The position numbers were made by a program, and so were the translations under genes. A model generated the notes under the pieces. The model was given only the letters and a program-made list of their open reading frames with translations. It was not told where the DNA came from and did no database searches. A stretch of DNA of 7,304 bases. Source: an uncultured Lachnobacterium sp. (GTDB taxonomy: Bacteria > Bacillota > Clostridia > Lachnospirales > Lachnospiraceae). Shown piece after piece: positions 1 to 7,022 of the stretch. The stretch spans positions 1-7,304 of the forward strand of contig CAMFPD010000107.1 of NCBI GenBank assembly GCA_945971355.1, given 5' to 3'. Each line of letters starts with the position of its first letter. The stretch's first letter is position 1.

Positions 1-1161
1 AGTACATGTACTGTATACCAATGTTCCACCTGGCTTAACATATCTATGTACAGTGTCAAGAATTTGTCTTTGAAGCTTCGAAAGCTCCTCTTCCTGACCT
101 TCACTTACCTTATATCTGATATCTGTTTTTCTTCCCAGAACACCGAGTCCTGAGCAAGGCAGATCGCAGACGAGCACATCTGCCTTGTCTACAGATTTTT
201 CATCAAATTCTGTGGCATCCATCTGAACTGCCATCATATTATCAAGCTCATGGCGCTCTATATTCTGCCTAATCAGTTCAACCTTGTATTCTGTCAGATC
301 TCTGGCTTCTACCATACCTGTTCCACCAAGTTTCTCTGCTATATGCGTACTTTTTCCTCCCGGTGCAGCACACACATCAATCACATAGTCTCCTTCACTT
401 GGTGCCGCAAGCTCAGCCACCATCATAGAGCTTATATCCTGCACATAAAACAGCCCCTCCTCAAAGGATTCAAGACCATTTAAATAATCAAAGCCAGATA
501 TTGTAAAAGCATAATCCAGCTCCTTCACCTCATCCACCGTAACACCTTCAGCAATCAATCGTTCCCTTAGCTGTTTTGGAGTACATTTCAAGGTATTTGT
601 TCTAATGGACAATGGCTTTTCTACCTGATATGCTTCAAGAATCTGCCTTGCTTTCTCCTCGCCATAATCCTTGATCCACTGCTTCACAATCCACTGTGGC
701 ATGGAATACTTAACTTCAAGAAATCTAATAATATCCTTCTCATCTGGATATTCAATTTCTGAAATGTTTCTGGAGATATTTCTAAGCACTCCATTTACAA
801 AACCGGAAAGTGCTCCAAAACCATGTCTCTTTGCAAGCTTGACCGCCTCATTGCAAACTGCAGAATCTGGAATCGAATCCATATACTCAATCTGATACAC
901 ACTCATTCTAAGTATAGTTCGTATCATAGGCTTCATTTTTTTTACTTTGGTTTTTGAAAAGGAATCTATGATGTAGTCCAGCTCTATAAGATGCTCAAGA
1001 GTCCCTTCTGTTATTCTGGTCATAAAGGCTCTCTCTTTCTTACTAAGATACTGGTATTTGTCAAGCACATCTCTTAGCACGAGATGACTGTACTGATTTT
1101 TTTCAATTATCTCTATAAGCATCTCCAATGTGAGTTCTCTGGTATTTACAGAATCAGTCAC
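1..1161 (-). CDS. rsmB: 16S rRNA (cytosine-967-C5)-methyltransferase RsmB, 3' end cut by window edge
   Basis: RsmB (Sun/Fmu) transfers a methyl group from S-adenosylmethionine to C5 of cytosine 967 (E. coli numbering) of 16S rRNA. I read 387 codons without a stop; the family is usually about 430-450 residues, so roughly the last 50-60 are outside the window. Residues 1-140 resemble the NusB-like RNA-binding domain. The methyltransferase domain carries YVQDISSM (240-246), the SAM motif DVCAAPGGK (262-270), Asp315, the DLPCSGLG motif with Cys336 (333-340), and YSTC with Cys386 (383-386). The two cysteines are the pair used by RNA m5C methyltransferases. The start is GTG at 1161, chosen because GGAGG lies 8 bases upstream and the N-terminus (NTRELTLEML) matches family N-termini; the first in-frame ATG would remove 13 conserved residues. 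It overlaps the peptidase stop by 8 bases, which suggests translational coupling. Identity is secure; the end is not visible. Confidence 0.95.
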   Translation of the reverse strand, partial: MTDSVNTRELTLEMLIEIIEKNQYSHLVLRDVLDKYQYLSKKERAFMTRITEGTLEHLIELDYIIDSFSKTKVKKMKPMIRTILRMSVYQIEYMDSIPDSAVCNEAVKLAKRHGFGALSGFVNGVLRNISRNISEIEYPDEKDIIRFLEVKYSMPQWIVKQWIKDYGEEKARQILEAYQVEKPLSIRTNTLKCTPKQLRERLIAEGVTVDEVKELDYAFTISGFDYLNGLESFEEGLFYVQDISSMMVAELAAPSEGDYVIDVCAAPGGKSTHIAEKLGGTGMVEARDLTEYKVELIRQNIERHELDNMMAVQMDATEFDEKSVDKADVLVCDLPCSGLGVLGRKTDIRYKVSEGQEEELSKLQRQILDTVHRYVKPGGTLVYSTCT

Positions 1162-1855
1162 GGTCTCTGCCTCCAAATAATAAAACAATTCTAAGCAACT
1201 GAAGAATAGCTGCCGCTGCTCCTGCCACATAGGTTAATGCAGCTGACGACAATACTCTTCTTGTCATAGAAAGCTCCTGCTCTCCAAGTATTCCCTGCTC
1301 TCTAAGCATAACCATTGCCCGGTGCGATGCATTAAATTCTACAGGAAGTGTAACAAGCTGAAAAAGCACTGCAAGTGAGAACATAATTATTCCTGCATGA
1401 ATTAAAGTCATAGACATTCTGCTATTAAAGAGAGCACCGATAATTATGAGTGGCCATGCCAGAGACGAACCAATATTAGCAACTGGAACAAGGGCACTTC
1501 TAAAGCTAAGAGGAGCATAACCCCTTGCATGCTGTATAGCGTGTCCACATTCATGTGCAGCTACTCCAATAGCAGCAACAGATGTAGAATTGCAAACTGC
1601 ATCAGATAGATTAAGTGTTTTCCTTGTGGGATTATAATTATCAGTAAGGCTTCCTGATACATGCTGAATTCTCACATCATATATACCTGCTGCATTTAAA
1701 ATCCTCTGGGCAGCCTGTGCCCCTGTCATTCCTGACATACTTCTGTACTTTGAATATTTGTTAAAGGTTGTCCTTACCTTTGCTGATGCAATCATACAAA
1801 TAACTGCGCCAATCAACACCAACATATAAGTTGGATCCCACCACATAAATCCCAT
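1154..1855 (-). CDS. yugP: YugP-type membrane zinc metallopeptidase (Zn_peptidase_2 family)
   Basis: This is a predicted membrane-bound zinc-dependent peptidase like B. subtilis YugP; its substrate is not established. The 233-residue protein has one N-terminal membrane segment (about 10-25), a soluble part with the zinc-binding HECGH motif (101-105, HExxH type), then hydrophobic segments at about 130-144, 152-171 and 203-227. The family-typical PVEFNAS (171-177) follows the third segment and its Glu173 may be the third zinc ligand (inference). I start it at ATG 1855, with AGGAGG 8 bases upstream. The open frame can be extended three codons to a GTG at 1864, but that GTG overlaps the Shine-Dalgarno and cannot be used with it. 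It begins 21 bases after fmt and overlaps rsmB by 8 bases, so it is probably co-transcribed with the def-fmt-rsmB group. Family assignment is firm; biological role is unknown. Confidence 0.9.
   Translation of the reverse strand: MGFMWWDPTYMLVLIGAVICMIASAKVRTTFNKYSKYRSMSGMTGAQAAQRILNAAGIYDVRIQHVSGSLTDNYNPTRKTLNLSDAVCNSTSVAAIGVAAHECGHAIQHARGYAPLSFRSALVPVANIGSSLAWPLIIIGALFNSRMSMTLIHAGIIMFSLAVLFQLVTLPVEFNASHRAMVMLREQGILGEQELSMTRRVLSSAALTYVAGAAAAILQLLRIVLLFGGRDRD
1170..1174 (-). promoter_or_regulatory. Ribosome binding site of rsmB (GTG start)
   Basis: GGAGG lies 8 bases before the GTG at 1161 and inside the last codons of the upstream peptidase gene. It supports the GTG as the true start and implies that ribosomes finishing the peptidase can re-initiate on rsmB. 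Confidence 0.8.
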
Positions 1856-1863
1856 ATGGTACA

Positions 1864-1869
1864 CCTCCT
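1864..1869 (-). promoter_or_regulatory. Ribosome binding site of the zinc peptidase gene (decides its start)
   Basis: A perfect AGGAGG sits 8 bases before ATG 1855. It overlaps the upstream in-frame GTG at 1864, which rules out the longer open frame as the natural start. Confidence 0.85.
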
Positions 1870-1876
1870 GTTTTAA

Positions 1877-2809
1877 TTATCTTCTAAAAAAACTGCCTTC
1901 CTCTACAGCGTTTCCTCTGAGGAATGCATCAATCTCCATTCGCTTTTTGCCCTCTAACTGAACCTCTTCAAGTGACAATGCACCATCGCCAGTCTGAACG
2001 CACATTGAATCCTTTGTAACCTTGTATATGCAGCCTGGTCCGTATTCATTAACCTCCGGAAGCACTGTTGCTTTCCAGATTTTAAAAGTTTTTCCACCGA
2101 GATTTGTGAACGCACTTGGCCAAGGATTTAATCCTCTAATAAGCCTCTCAATCTCCACAGCAGAACGTTCCCAGTCAATAAAACCAAGCTCTTTGCTGAT
2201 TTTTCCAACATGAGTAGACTCCTCATTGTTCTGTGGAGTGTACACCGCTGTGCCTTCCTCAATCATCTTCATGGTCTCTACACAAAGCTCCGCACCTGTC
2301 ACGGCAAGCTTATCAAACAAACTGCCGCCTGTCTCATCTGAATCAAGTCTGACCTGACGTTTTGCAATCATATCACCAGTGTCCACACCCTCATCAAGTC
2401 TCATTGTGGTAACACCTGTTATCTCGTCACCATTTATCACCGCCCACTGAATTGGAGCTGAGCCTCTGTACTTTGGAAGAAGGGATGCATGGACATTTAC
2501 ACAGCCATATTTTGGCATATCAAGAATATCCTTTGATAAAATCTGTCCAAATGCAACCACTATTATTATGTCCGGATTAAAGCTTCTCACATACTCAACA
2601 TTTTCATTTTCTCTAATTTTTTTAGGCTGAAATATTGGAAGATTATGTGCAAGCGCGCACTCCTTCACAGGTGAGCACTGCATAACCTTACCTCTGCCCT
2701 TTGGTTTGTCTGGCTGAGTTACTACAAGTGCAACCTCATGACCTGCCTCTATAATTGCCTCAAGGGTTCCAACAGCAAAGTCCGGAGTTCCCATAAAAAC
2801 TACTCTCAT
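1877..2809 (-). CDS. fmt: Methionyl-tRNA formyltransferase
   Basis: Fmt transfers a formyl group from 10-formyltetrahydrofolate to the amino group of Met-tRNA(fMet), making the initiator used by bacterial ribosomes. The 310-residue product has the family's usual length. The N-terminal Rossmann domain opens with MRVVFMGTPDFA and contains the loop QPDKPKGRG (32-40), the folate-binding NVHASLLPKYRGSAPIQ (105-121) and GVDTGDM (141-147). Asn105, His107 and Asp143 are at the positions of the catalytic Asn-His-Asp triad. The C-terminal tRNA-binding domain starts near 207 and has RGLNPWPSAF (225-234). I start it at ATG 2809, 6 bases after AGGAGG; the longer frame adds five residues (MRRTK) upstream of the conserved start and would place the start before the ribosome binding site. 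It follows def with a 1-base gap, and its Shine-Dalgarno lies in the last def codons, so the two are very likely translationally coupled. Confidence 0.97.
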   Translation of the reverse strand: MRVVFMGTPDFAVGTLEAIIEAGHEVALVVTQPDKPKGRGKVMQCSPVKECALAHNLPIFQPKKIRENENVEYVRSFNPDIIIVVAFGQILSKDILDMPKYGCVNVHASLLPKYRGSAPIQWAVINGDEITGVTTMRLDEGVDTGDMIAKRQVRLDSDETGGSLFDKLAVTGAELCVETMKMIEEGTAVYTPQNNEESTHVGKISKELGFIDWERSAVEIERLIRGLNPWPSAFTNLGGKTFKIWKATVLPEVNEYGPGCIYKVTKDSMCVQTGDGALSLEEVQLEGKKRMEIDAFLRGNAVEEGSFFRR

Positions 2810-2810
2810 T

Positions 2811-3281
2811 TTAGTCCTCCTCATACTTCACTTCGTGAAGTGGTCCCTCAACTTTCTCTGTGTACATATGTCCATCAAGGTGGTCAAGCTCATGACAAAT
2901 AGCTCTTGCAAGAAGCTCCTCACCCTCAATCTCATACTCCTGCATATCCTCTCCAAGGAAGCGGGCCTTCACATAATTTGGTCTTGTCACACATCCAGCT
3001 TTTCCTGGAAGACTAAGGCATCCCTCATCTCCTGTCTGTTCTCCAGATGTTTCGATAATCTCAGGATTAATCATTACAATAGGGCCTTCTCCTACATCAA
3101 TTACAACAACTCTTTTCAAAATTCCCACCTGTGGTGCAGCAAGTCCTACACCCATAGCATCATACATTGTATCAAGCATATCTTCTATTAATGTCTGAAG
3201 CTTTGGTGTCATCTCTGTAATCTCTCTACATTTTTTCTCAAGTACAGGGTCTCCCTGAATTCTGATAGTTCTAAGTGCCAT
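2811..3281 (-). CDS. def: Peptide deformylase
   Basis: Peptide deformylase is a metal-dependent (usually Fe2+) hydrolase that removes the formyl group from the N-terminal methionine of nascent proteins. The 156-residue protein has all three family motifs: GVGLAAPQVG (44-53), EGCLS with metal ligand Cys88 (86-90), and HELDHLDG with His130, catalytic Glu131 and His134 (130-137). EGCLS, and the lack of the insertion found in longer type 2 enzymes, place it with type 1 deformylases. I start it at ATG 3281, 4 bases after AAAGGAGG; the 18 extra residues available upstream (MCRCNLIL...) are cysteine- and arginine-containing read-through of the priA end and do not resemble a deformylase N-terminus. 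It lies 10 bases after priA and 1 base before fmt, the classical partner that adds the formyl group Def removes. Confidence 0.97.
   Translation of the reverse strand: MALRTIRIQGDPVLEKKCREITEMTPKLQTLIEDMLDTMYDAMGVGLAAPQVGILKRVVVIDVGEGPIVMINPEIIETSGEQTGDEGCLSLPGKAGCVTRPNYVKARFLGEDMQEYEIEGEELLARAICHELDHLDGHMYTEKVEGPLHEVKYEED
2816..2821 (-). promoter_or_regulatory. Ribosome binding site of fmt, inside the end of def
   Basis: AGGAGG encoded by the final Glu-Glu-Asp codons of def lies 6 bases before ATG 2809. It fixes the fmt start downstream of the longer open frame, which begins at 2824. Confidence 0.85.
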
Positions 3282-3285
3282 ATTT

Positions 3286-3293
3286 CCTCCTTT
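3286..3293 (-). promoter_or_regulatory. Ribosome binding site of def (decides its start)
   Basis: AAAGGAGG lies 4 bases before ATG 3281 and overlaps the priA stop codon. It supports the short start over the open frame reaching back to 3335. Confidence 0.8.
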
Positions 3294-5526
3294 AAAATCC
3301 ACTGGTCGGATTAAAATCAAATTGCACCGACACATTCTTGTATAATGGATTATCTTTTACATATTTTTCTATATTGTCCTTTATATCAACCAAGGTGTCA
3401 TATTCCTTGGTTTTAATATATATTACCTTGCGATACACATCATTCACTCTGGACACAACAGCATCTGCTGGTCCAACAAGCTGCACCCTCTCATCCAGAT
3501 TCTTTATCAGTTCATCACAACATAAAGCAAGCTTTTCTGCTGCAATATCATTAGAATTTTGATTCACAGACTGTATATGAATCACCAACAAATTCCATAC
3601 TGGCGGATAAAAAAGCATCTGACGATACTCTATCTCCTGAGAATAGAATGCCTCGTAATCCTGTTTTCTGGCTGTCTCAATGGAAAAATTATCAGGGTCA
3701 TAGGTCTGTATAACAGCCTGTCCTGGTTCCCTGCCTCTGCCAGCTCTCCCAACCGCTTGAGTCAGAAGCTCAAAGGTTCTCTCTGCCGAGTGAAAATCAC
3801 TGACATGGAGCGACATATCTGCTGCCAGTACACCAACAAGTGTTACATTAGGAAAATCATGTCCCTTTACAATCATCTGTGTTCCGATAAGTATGTCCGC
3901 TTCCCGATTTGAAAATGCCTGCAAAATTTTCTCATAAGAATCCTTTGTGCGGGTTGTATCGAAATCCATCCTGAGTATTCGTGCTGTAGGGAACCTGTTT
4001 TGAACCATCTGTTCAATCTTTTGCGTTCCTGCCTTAAACCCACTTATATACTTGGAACCACAACTAGGACACACAACAGGCACCGGTTCCTCATATCCAC
4101 AATAGTGGCAAACCATTCTGCCGTTATTGTGCTGGCTCAAAGACACATCACAGTGTGGACATTTTACCACATATCCGCAAGCTCTGCACGACATAAATCC
4201 TGACATGCCTCTTCTATTGATAAAGAGCATAGTCTGCTGCCCTTTTTTCAGCCTGTCTTCCATGAGCTCCTGAAGTCTCTCACTTAGAATGGAACGGTTT
4301 CCATTTTTCAGTTCCTGCCTTAAGTCAATCACTTCGCAGTCCGGCAAAGGCTTTTCCTCAACTCGCTGATTCAATTCTAAAAGCTTGTATTTACCGTTCT
4401 TAGCATTATAGTAGCTATCCACTGATGGGGTTGCTGAGCCTAGAACAACACTGGCGTTATTCATCCTTGCATACTCAATTGCAACCTCTCTGGCATGATA
4501 TCTGGGAACGCTCTCACTCTTGTAAGAATTCTCATGTTCCTCATCAATTATTATAAGCCCTAAATTTGGAAAAGGTGTGAACAAAGCAGACCTTGGTCCA
4601 ATCATTATGTCTATATCTCCTGTTTTTGCTCTCTCAAACTGATCATATCTCTCACCCTGAGACAATCTGGAATTAATAATTGAAACCCTGTCTCCAAACC
4701 TGTTATAAAATCTCATAACAGTCTGGTATGTAAGTGCAATTTCCGGAATCAGCACTATAGCCTGTTGTCCTTTAGCCAACACATTTGCAATAAGCTCCAT
4801 GTACACTTCCGTCTTACCGCTTCCTGTAACACCCTTTATGAGGTAAGTATTATGACAGCCATCATTTATATCTTTCATAATGCTGTCAACCACCATCCTC
4901 TGATTTTCGTTCAACACCAGATTATAACCTTTACTCTGCAGATGCTTAACAGGATTTCTAAAGCTTTTTTCATCAGATACCGTAATAATTCCCTGCTCTT
5001 CCAGTGCCTTTATCACCGCCACAGATATATTAAGCTTTGAAGTGACAACAGAATAGTCGAGTTCATTTTGATCTATCAGTTCTCTTAAGAGTCTCGCCCT
5101 TGCCGTCTGATGCTTTGCCTCAAAAAGTGCAAGCTTTTCTCTGGCTTGTATCTCATTAAGCTTTAAGTATATTGTCCTCTTCCTGATTTCTTTGGTTTTC
5201 TTTTTGATAGGAATAACCGTCTTTAATGCCTGGTTCATAGTTGAACCATAATTTCTTTTAATCCATCCCGCCAAAGTAATAAGCTTGGATTCCATCGGAA
5301 CACTTCCAGCCTTTATTCCAATAAGCGGTTTGATTTTTGAGACATCATATTCAGGTATGTCTGTCAACTCCACAACATATCCACTTATTGTTCTACTCCC
5401 GAAGGGAATGTCCACCTGCACTCCAACATGAATATCTGCGGCAATATCTTCTGGAATTGCGTACTGAAAAGTTTTATCCAATTTTTCATGTGAAATATCA
5501 ACTATAACATTCGCATATCTTGCCAC
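3292..5526 (-). CDS. priA: Primosomal protein N' (replication restart helicase PriA)
   Basis: PriA is a 3'-to-5' superfamily 2 DNA helicase that recognises abandoned forks and D-loops and starts reloading of the replicative helicase. The 744-residue protein has the normal family length and full domain order: N-terminal 3'-end-binding domain (about 1-105), winged helix (about 110-190), and a helicase core with Walker A GVTGSGKTE (232-240), IPEIALT (260-266), DEEH (328-331) and GSATPS (363-368). Eight zinc-binding cysteines follow (447, 450, 456, 459, 473, 476, 486, 489), then GTQMIVKGHDFP (548-559), QAVGRAGRG (590-598) and the C-terminal domain from about 640. The start is GTG at 5526 with GGAGG 7 bases upstream; no other in-frame start fits. 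It heads a group with def, fmt, the zinc peptidase and rsmB, a common clostridial order. A candidate promoter lies in the short gap after pyrI. No key residue is missing. Confidence 0.97.
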   Translation of the reverse strand: MARYANVIVDISHEKLDKTFQYAIPEDIAADIHVGVQVDIPFGSRTISGYVVELTDIPEYDVSKIKPLIGIKAGSVPMESKLITLAGWIKRNYGSTMNQALKTVIPIKKKTKEIRKRTIYLKLNEIQAREKLALFEAKHQTARARLLRELIDQNELDYSVVTSKLNISVAVIKALEEQGIITVSDEKSFRNPVKHLQSKGYNLVLNENQRMVVDSIMKDINDGCHNTYLIKGVTGSGKTEVYMELIANVLAKGQQAIVLIPEIALTYQTVMRFYNRFGDRVSIINSRLSQGERYDQFERAKTGDIDIMIGPRSALFTPFPNLGLIIIDEEHENSYKSESVPRYHAREVAIEYARMNNASVVLGSATPSVDSYYNAKNGKYKLLELNQRVEEKPLPDCEVIDLRQELKNGNRSILSERLQELMEDRLKKGQQTMLFINRRGMSGFMSCRACGYVVKCPHCDVSLSQHNNGRMVCHYCGYEEPVPVVCPSCGSKYISGFKAGTQKIEQMVQNRFPTARILRMDFDTTRTKDSYEKILQAFSNREADILIGTQMIVKGHDFPNVTLVGVLAADMSLHVSDFHSAERTFELLTQAVGRAGRGREPGQAVIQTYDPDNFSIETARKQDYEAFYSQEIEYRQMLFYPPVWNLLVIHIQSVNQNSNDIAAEKLALCCDELIKNLDERVQLVGPADAVVSRVNDVYRKVIYIKTKEYDTLVDIKDNIEKYVKDNPLYKNVSVQFDFNPTSGF

Positions 5527-5533
5527 AACATAT

Positions 5534-5538
5534 CCTCC
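5534..5538 (-). promoter_or_regulatory. Ribosome binding site of priA (GTG start)
   Basis: GGAGG lies 7 bases before GTG 5526. It is only 8 bases from the end of the T tract of the upstream hairpin. Confidence 0.8.
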
Positions 5539-5546
5539 ACAGTTCC

Positions 5547-5580
5547 AAAAAATAATCGGATAGAAAACTATCCGACTATT
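5547..5580 (-). terminator. Rho-independent terminator after pyrI
   Basis: On the minus strand the segment TAGTCGGATAG (5578-5568) pairs with CTATCCGATTA (5563-5553) around a TTTT loop, giving an 11-bp stem with one G-U pair, followed directly by six Ts (5552-5547). Two more A-T pairs can form at the base. The stem contains only four G-C pairs, so it may be leaky. It starts 20 bases after the pyrI stop, the usual place for an operon terminator, but ends only 20 bases before the priA GTG. It therefore either separates pyrBI from the priA group or partly attenuates read-through into it. Confidence 0.75.
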
Positions 5581-5606
5581 ATATCACAAATCTATACTCA
5601 TTACAC
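5578..5606 (-). promoter_or_regulatory. Candidate extended -10 promoter for the priA-def-fmt-peptidase-rsmB group
   Basis: A perfect TATAAT (5583-5578) is preceded by TGTG plus one base (5588-5584), giving a consensus extended -10 element of the Gram-positive type. The hexamer 17 bases upstream, GTGTAA (5606-5601), is a weak -35 match (3 of 6) and overlaps the pyrI stop codon; extended -10 promoters tolerate this. The predicted transcription start, about 5571, is inside the left arm of the terminator stem. It is the best promoter I see between pyrI and priA. Activity is inferred from sequence only. Confidence 0.55.
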
Positions 5607-6032
5607 CTTTCTGGAGTACTTTTCCTCACAGTATTTACATCTGTAAACTTCTTTTTCCTCGTCAGTAAGAACAAATATCTGATCAAGCTCCTGCTCAATA
5701 GATGTAATACATCTTGGATTCTTGCACTTAATTACATTTTTAATCTCTCTAGGCAGAGAAAGCACCTTTTTAGCAACTATCTTGTCACCCTGAATAACAT
5801 TCACTGTAATATTGTGGTCAATAAAACCAAGAATATCAAGGTCTAATGCTTCTACTGGGCATTCCACCTTAATGATGTCTTTCTTTCCCATCTTATTGCT
5901 TTTAGCATTTTTGATTATAGCAACTGTACAATCAAGCTTATCCAGCTTCAAATCATGGTAAATCTGAAGACTATCTCCCGCTTTAATATGGTCTAATACA
6001 AACCCTTCATGTATTCCACTAATGTTTAACAT
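5601..6032 (-). CDS. pyrI: Aspartate carbamoyltransferase regulatory chain
   Basis: PyrI is the allosteric subunit of aspartate carbamoyltransferase. In E. coli it binds CTP and ATP and holds catalytic trimers together through a zinc domain. The 143-residue protein shows the N-terminal nucleotide-binding domain, with GFVLDHIKAG (10-19) aligning to the E. coli GTVIDHIPA segment and MGKKDIIKVE (48-57) aligning to MGRKDLIKIE; Lys55 corresponds to the effector-binding lysine there. The zinc domain has Cys103, Cys108, Cys132 and Cys135 with the E. coli spacing. The start is ATG 6032, with AGGAGG 6 bases upstream that overlaps the pyrB stop codon. It begins 10 bases after pyrB, so both chains come from one transcript. 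Which nucleotides regulate this enzyme cannot be told from the sequence. Confidence 0.96.
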   Translation of the reverse strand: MLNISGIHEGFVLDHIKAGDSLQIYHDLKLDKLDCTVAIIKNAKSNKMGKKDIIKVECPVEALDLDILGFIDHNITVNVIQGDKIVAKKVLSLPREIKNVIKCKNPRCITSIEQELDQIFVLTDEEKEVYRCKYCEEKYSRKV

Positions 6033-6042
6033 ACTGCTCCTC

Positions 6043-6960
6043 CTACTCAGCTAATCCCAACAGTGTAAGTATAAGTGCCATTCTCACATACACTCCATAC
6101 TGTGCCTGTTTAAAATAGCATGCTCTTGGATCGTCATCCACCTCAACAGATATCTCATTAACTCTTGGCAATGGATGAAGCACAAGCATGTCCTCCTTGG
6201 CAAGCTCCATCTTTTCCTTTGTGAGTACATAGAAATCTTTGAGTCTCACATAATCTTCCTCGTTGAAGAAACGCTCTCTCTGAACTCTTGTCATGTAGAG
6301 AACATCAAGCTCTGCCATTGCATCCTCAAGCTTTTCAACCTCTTTGAAATCCACTCCGTTAGCTTTCAGGACATCATCCCTCACATAATCAGGAATTCTC
6401 AATTCCTCAGGCGAAATCAAAACAAACCTTACATTCTCATATCTAATCATGGCATTTATAAGTGAATGAACGGTTCTACCAAACTTCAAATCACCACAAA
6501 GACCAATTGTAATATTGTCCAGTCTTCCCTTGAGAGAGCGAATTGTGAGAAGATCTGTAAGTGTCTGGGTTGGGTGCTGATGTCCACCATCACCGGCGTT
6601 AATAACCGGAATTGTAGACTTCTGTGATGCCACAAGCGCTGCCCCCTCCTTTGGATGACGCATTGCGCATATATCTGCATAGCAGGAAATAACGCGAATT
6701 GTATCTGAAACACTTTCTCCCTTTGCCGCTGATGATGAATCTGCACTGTGGAATCCCAAAACTGAACCACCAAGGTTTAACATCGCTGCCTCAAAACTAA
6801 GCCTTGTTCTTGTACTAGGCTCATAAAAACAAGTAGCTAACTTCTTTCCATCACAGGAATGAGCATATTTCTCTGGATTAGCCTCAATATCGTTAGCCAA
6901 ATCTAACAGTTTATCAAGCTCATCCACTCCGAAGTCTAACGGACTCATTAAATGTCGCAT
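6043..6960 (-). CDS. pyrB: Aspartate carbamoyltransferase catalytic chain
   Basis: PyrB joins carbamoyl phosphate and L-aspartate into N-carbamoyl-L-aspartate, the first committed step of pyrimidine synthesis, as a cytosolic trimer. The 305-residue protein has the carbamoyl-phosphate motif STRTR (49-53), the lid loop SSAAKGES with Lys80, AMRHP with Arg101, HQHPTQ (127-132), DLKFGRTVHSL with Arg162, the aspartate-binding MTRVQ with Arg225 and Gln227, and HPLPRV (262-267). All expected active-site residues are present. I start it at ATG 6960, 6 bases after AGGAGG; this gives the normal family length. The frame stays open for 38 more residues to 7074, but that stretch is a Phe/Tyr-rich translation of the AT-rich promoter. 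It is followed 10 bases later by pyrI. Confidence 0.97.
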   Translation of the reverse strand: MRHLMSPLDFGVDELDKLLDLANDIEANPEKYAHSCDGKKLATCFYEPSTRTRLSFEAAMLNLGGSVLGFHSADSSSAAKGESVSDTIRVISCYADICAMRHPKEGAALVASQKSTIPVINAGDGGHQHPTQTLTDLLTIRSLKGRLDNITIGLCGDLKFGRTVHSLINAMIRYENVRFVLISPEELRIPDYVRDDVLKANGVDFKEVEKLEDAMAELDVLYMTRVQRERFFNEEDYVRLKDFYVLTKEKMELAKEDMLVLHPLPRVNEISVEVDDDPRACYFKQAQYGVYVRMALILTLLGLAE

Positions 6961-6966
6961 AATTTG

Positions 6967-6972
6967 CCTCCT
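6967..6972 (-). promoter_or_regulatory. Ribosome binding site of pyrB (decides its start)
   Basis: A perfect AGGAGG lies 6 bases before ATG 6960. It places the start 38 codons downstream of the longest open frame. Confidence 0.85.
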
Positions 6973-6993
6973 ATTTCTAAACGCATTTTCATA

Positions 6994-7022
6994 ATAATAT
7001 AATATAAAAAATTCAAATTCAA
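6994..7022 (-). promoter_or_regulatory. Candidate pyrBI promoter
   Basis: TTGAAT (7022-7017, 4 of 6 matches to the -35 consensus) and TATTAT (6999-6994, 5 of 6 to the -10) are separated by 17 bases. The spacer is very AT-rich and begins with a second copy of TTGAAT (7016-7011). The predicted start, about 6987, gives a leader of roughly 27 bases containing only the ribosome binding site. There is no room for a PyrR-type or pyrL-type attenuator in such a leader, so the way this operon responds to pyrimidines is not visible here. Confidence 0.55.

Noticed and set aside
1..12. Perfect 12-base palindrome AGTACATGTACT at the window edge.
   Set aside because: It encodes the Ser-Thr-Cys-Thr of the RsmB catalytic motif, so its sequence is explained by coding; no related copies were seen.
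250..1040. Plus-strand open frames of about 75 codons (250-483, 671-895).
   Set aside because: They lie antisense to rsmB, which has a continuous, motif-rich frame; they show no family features and no ribosome binding sites.
3282..3335. 18-codon N-terminal extension of def overlapping the end of priA.
   Set aside because: It precedes the strong ribosome binding site, would overlap priA by 44 bases, and does not resemble deformylase N-termini.
2022..6465. Plus-strand open frames opposite fmt, def, priA and pyrB, up to 118 codons.
   Set aside because: All are shadows of well-supported minus-strand genes and have no recognisable protein features.
6486..6773. A 95-codon minus-strand open frame inside pyrB.
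   Set aside because: It is out of frame with pyrB, whose active-site motifs span the same bases; the alternative protein is low in recognisable features.
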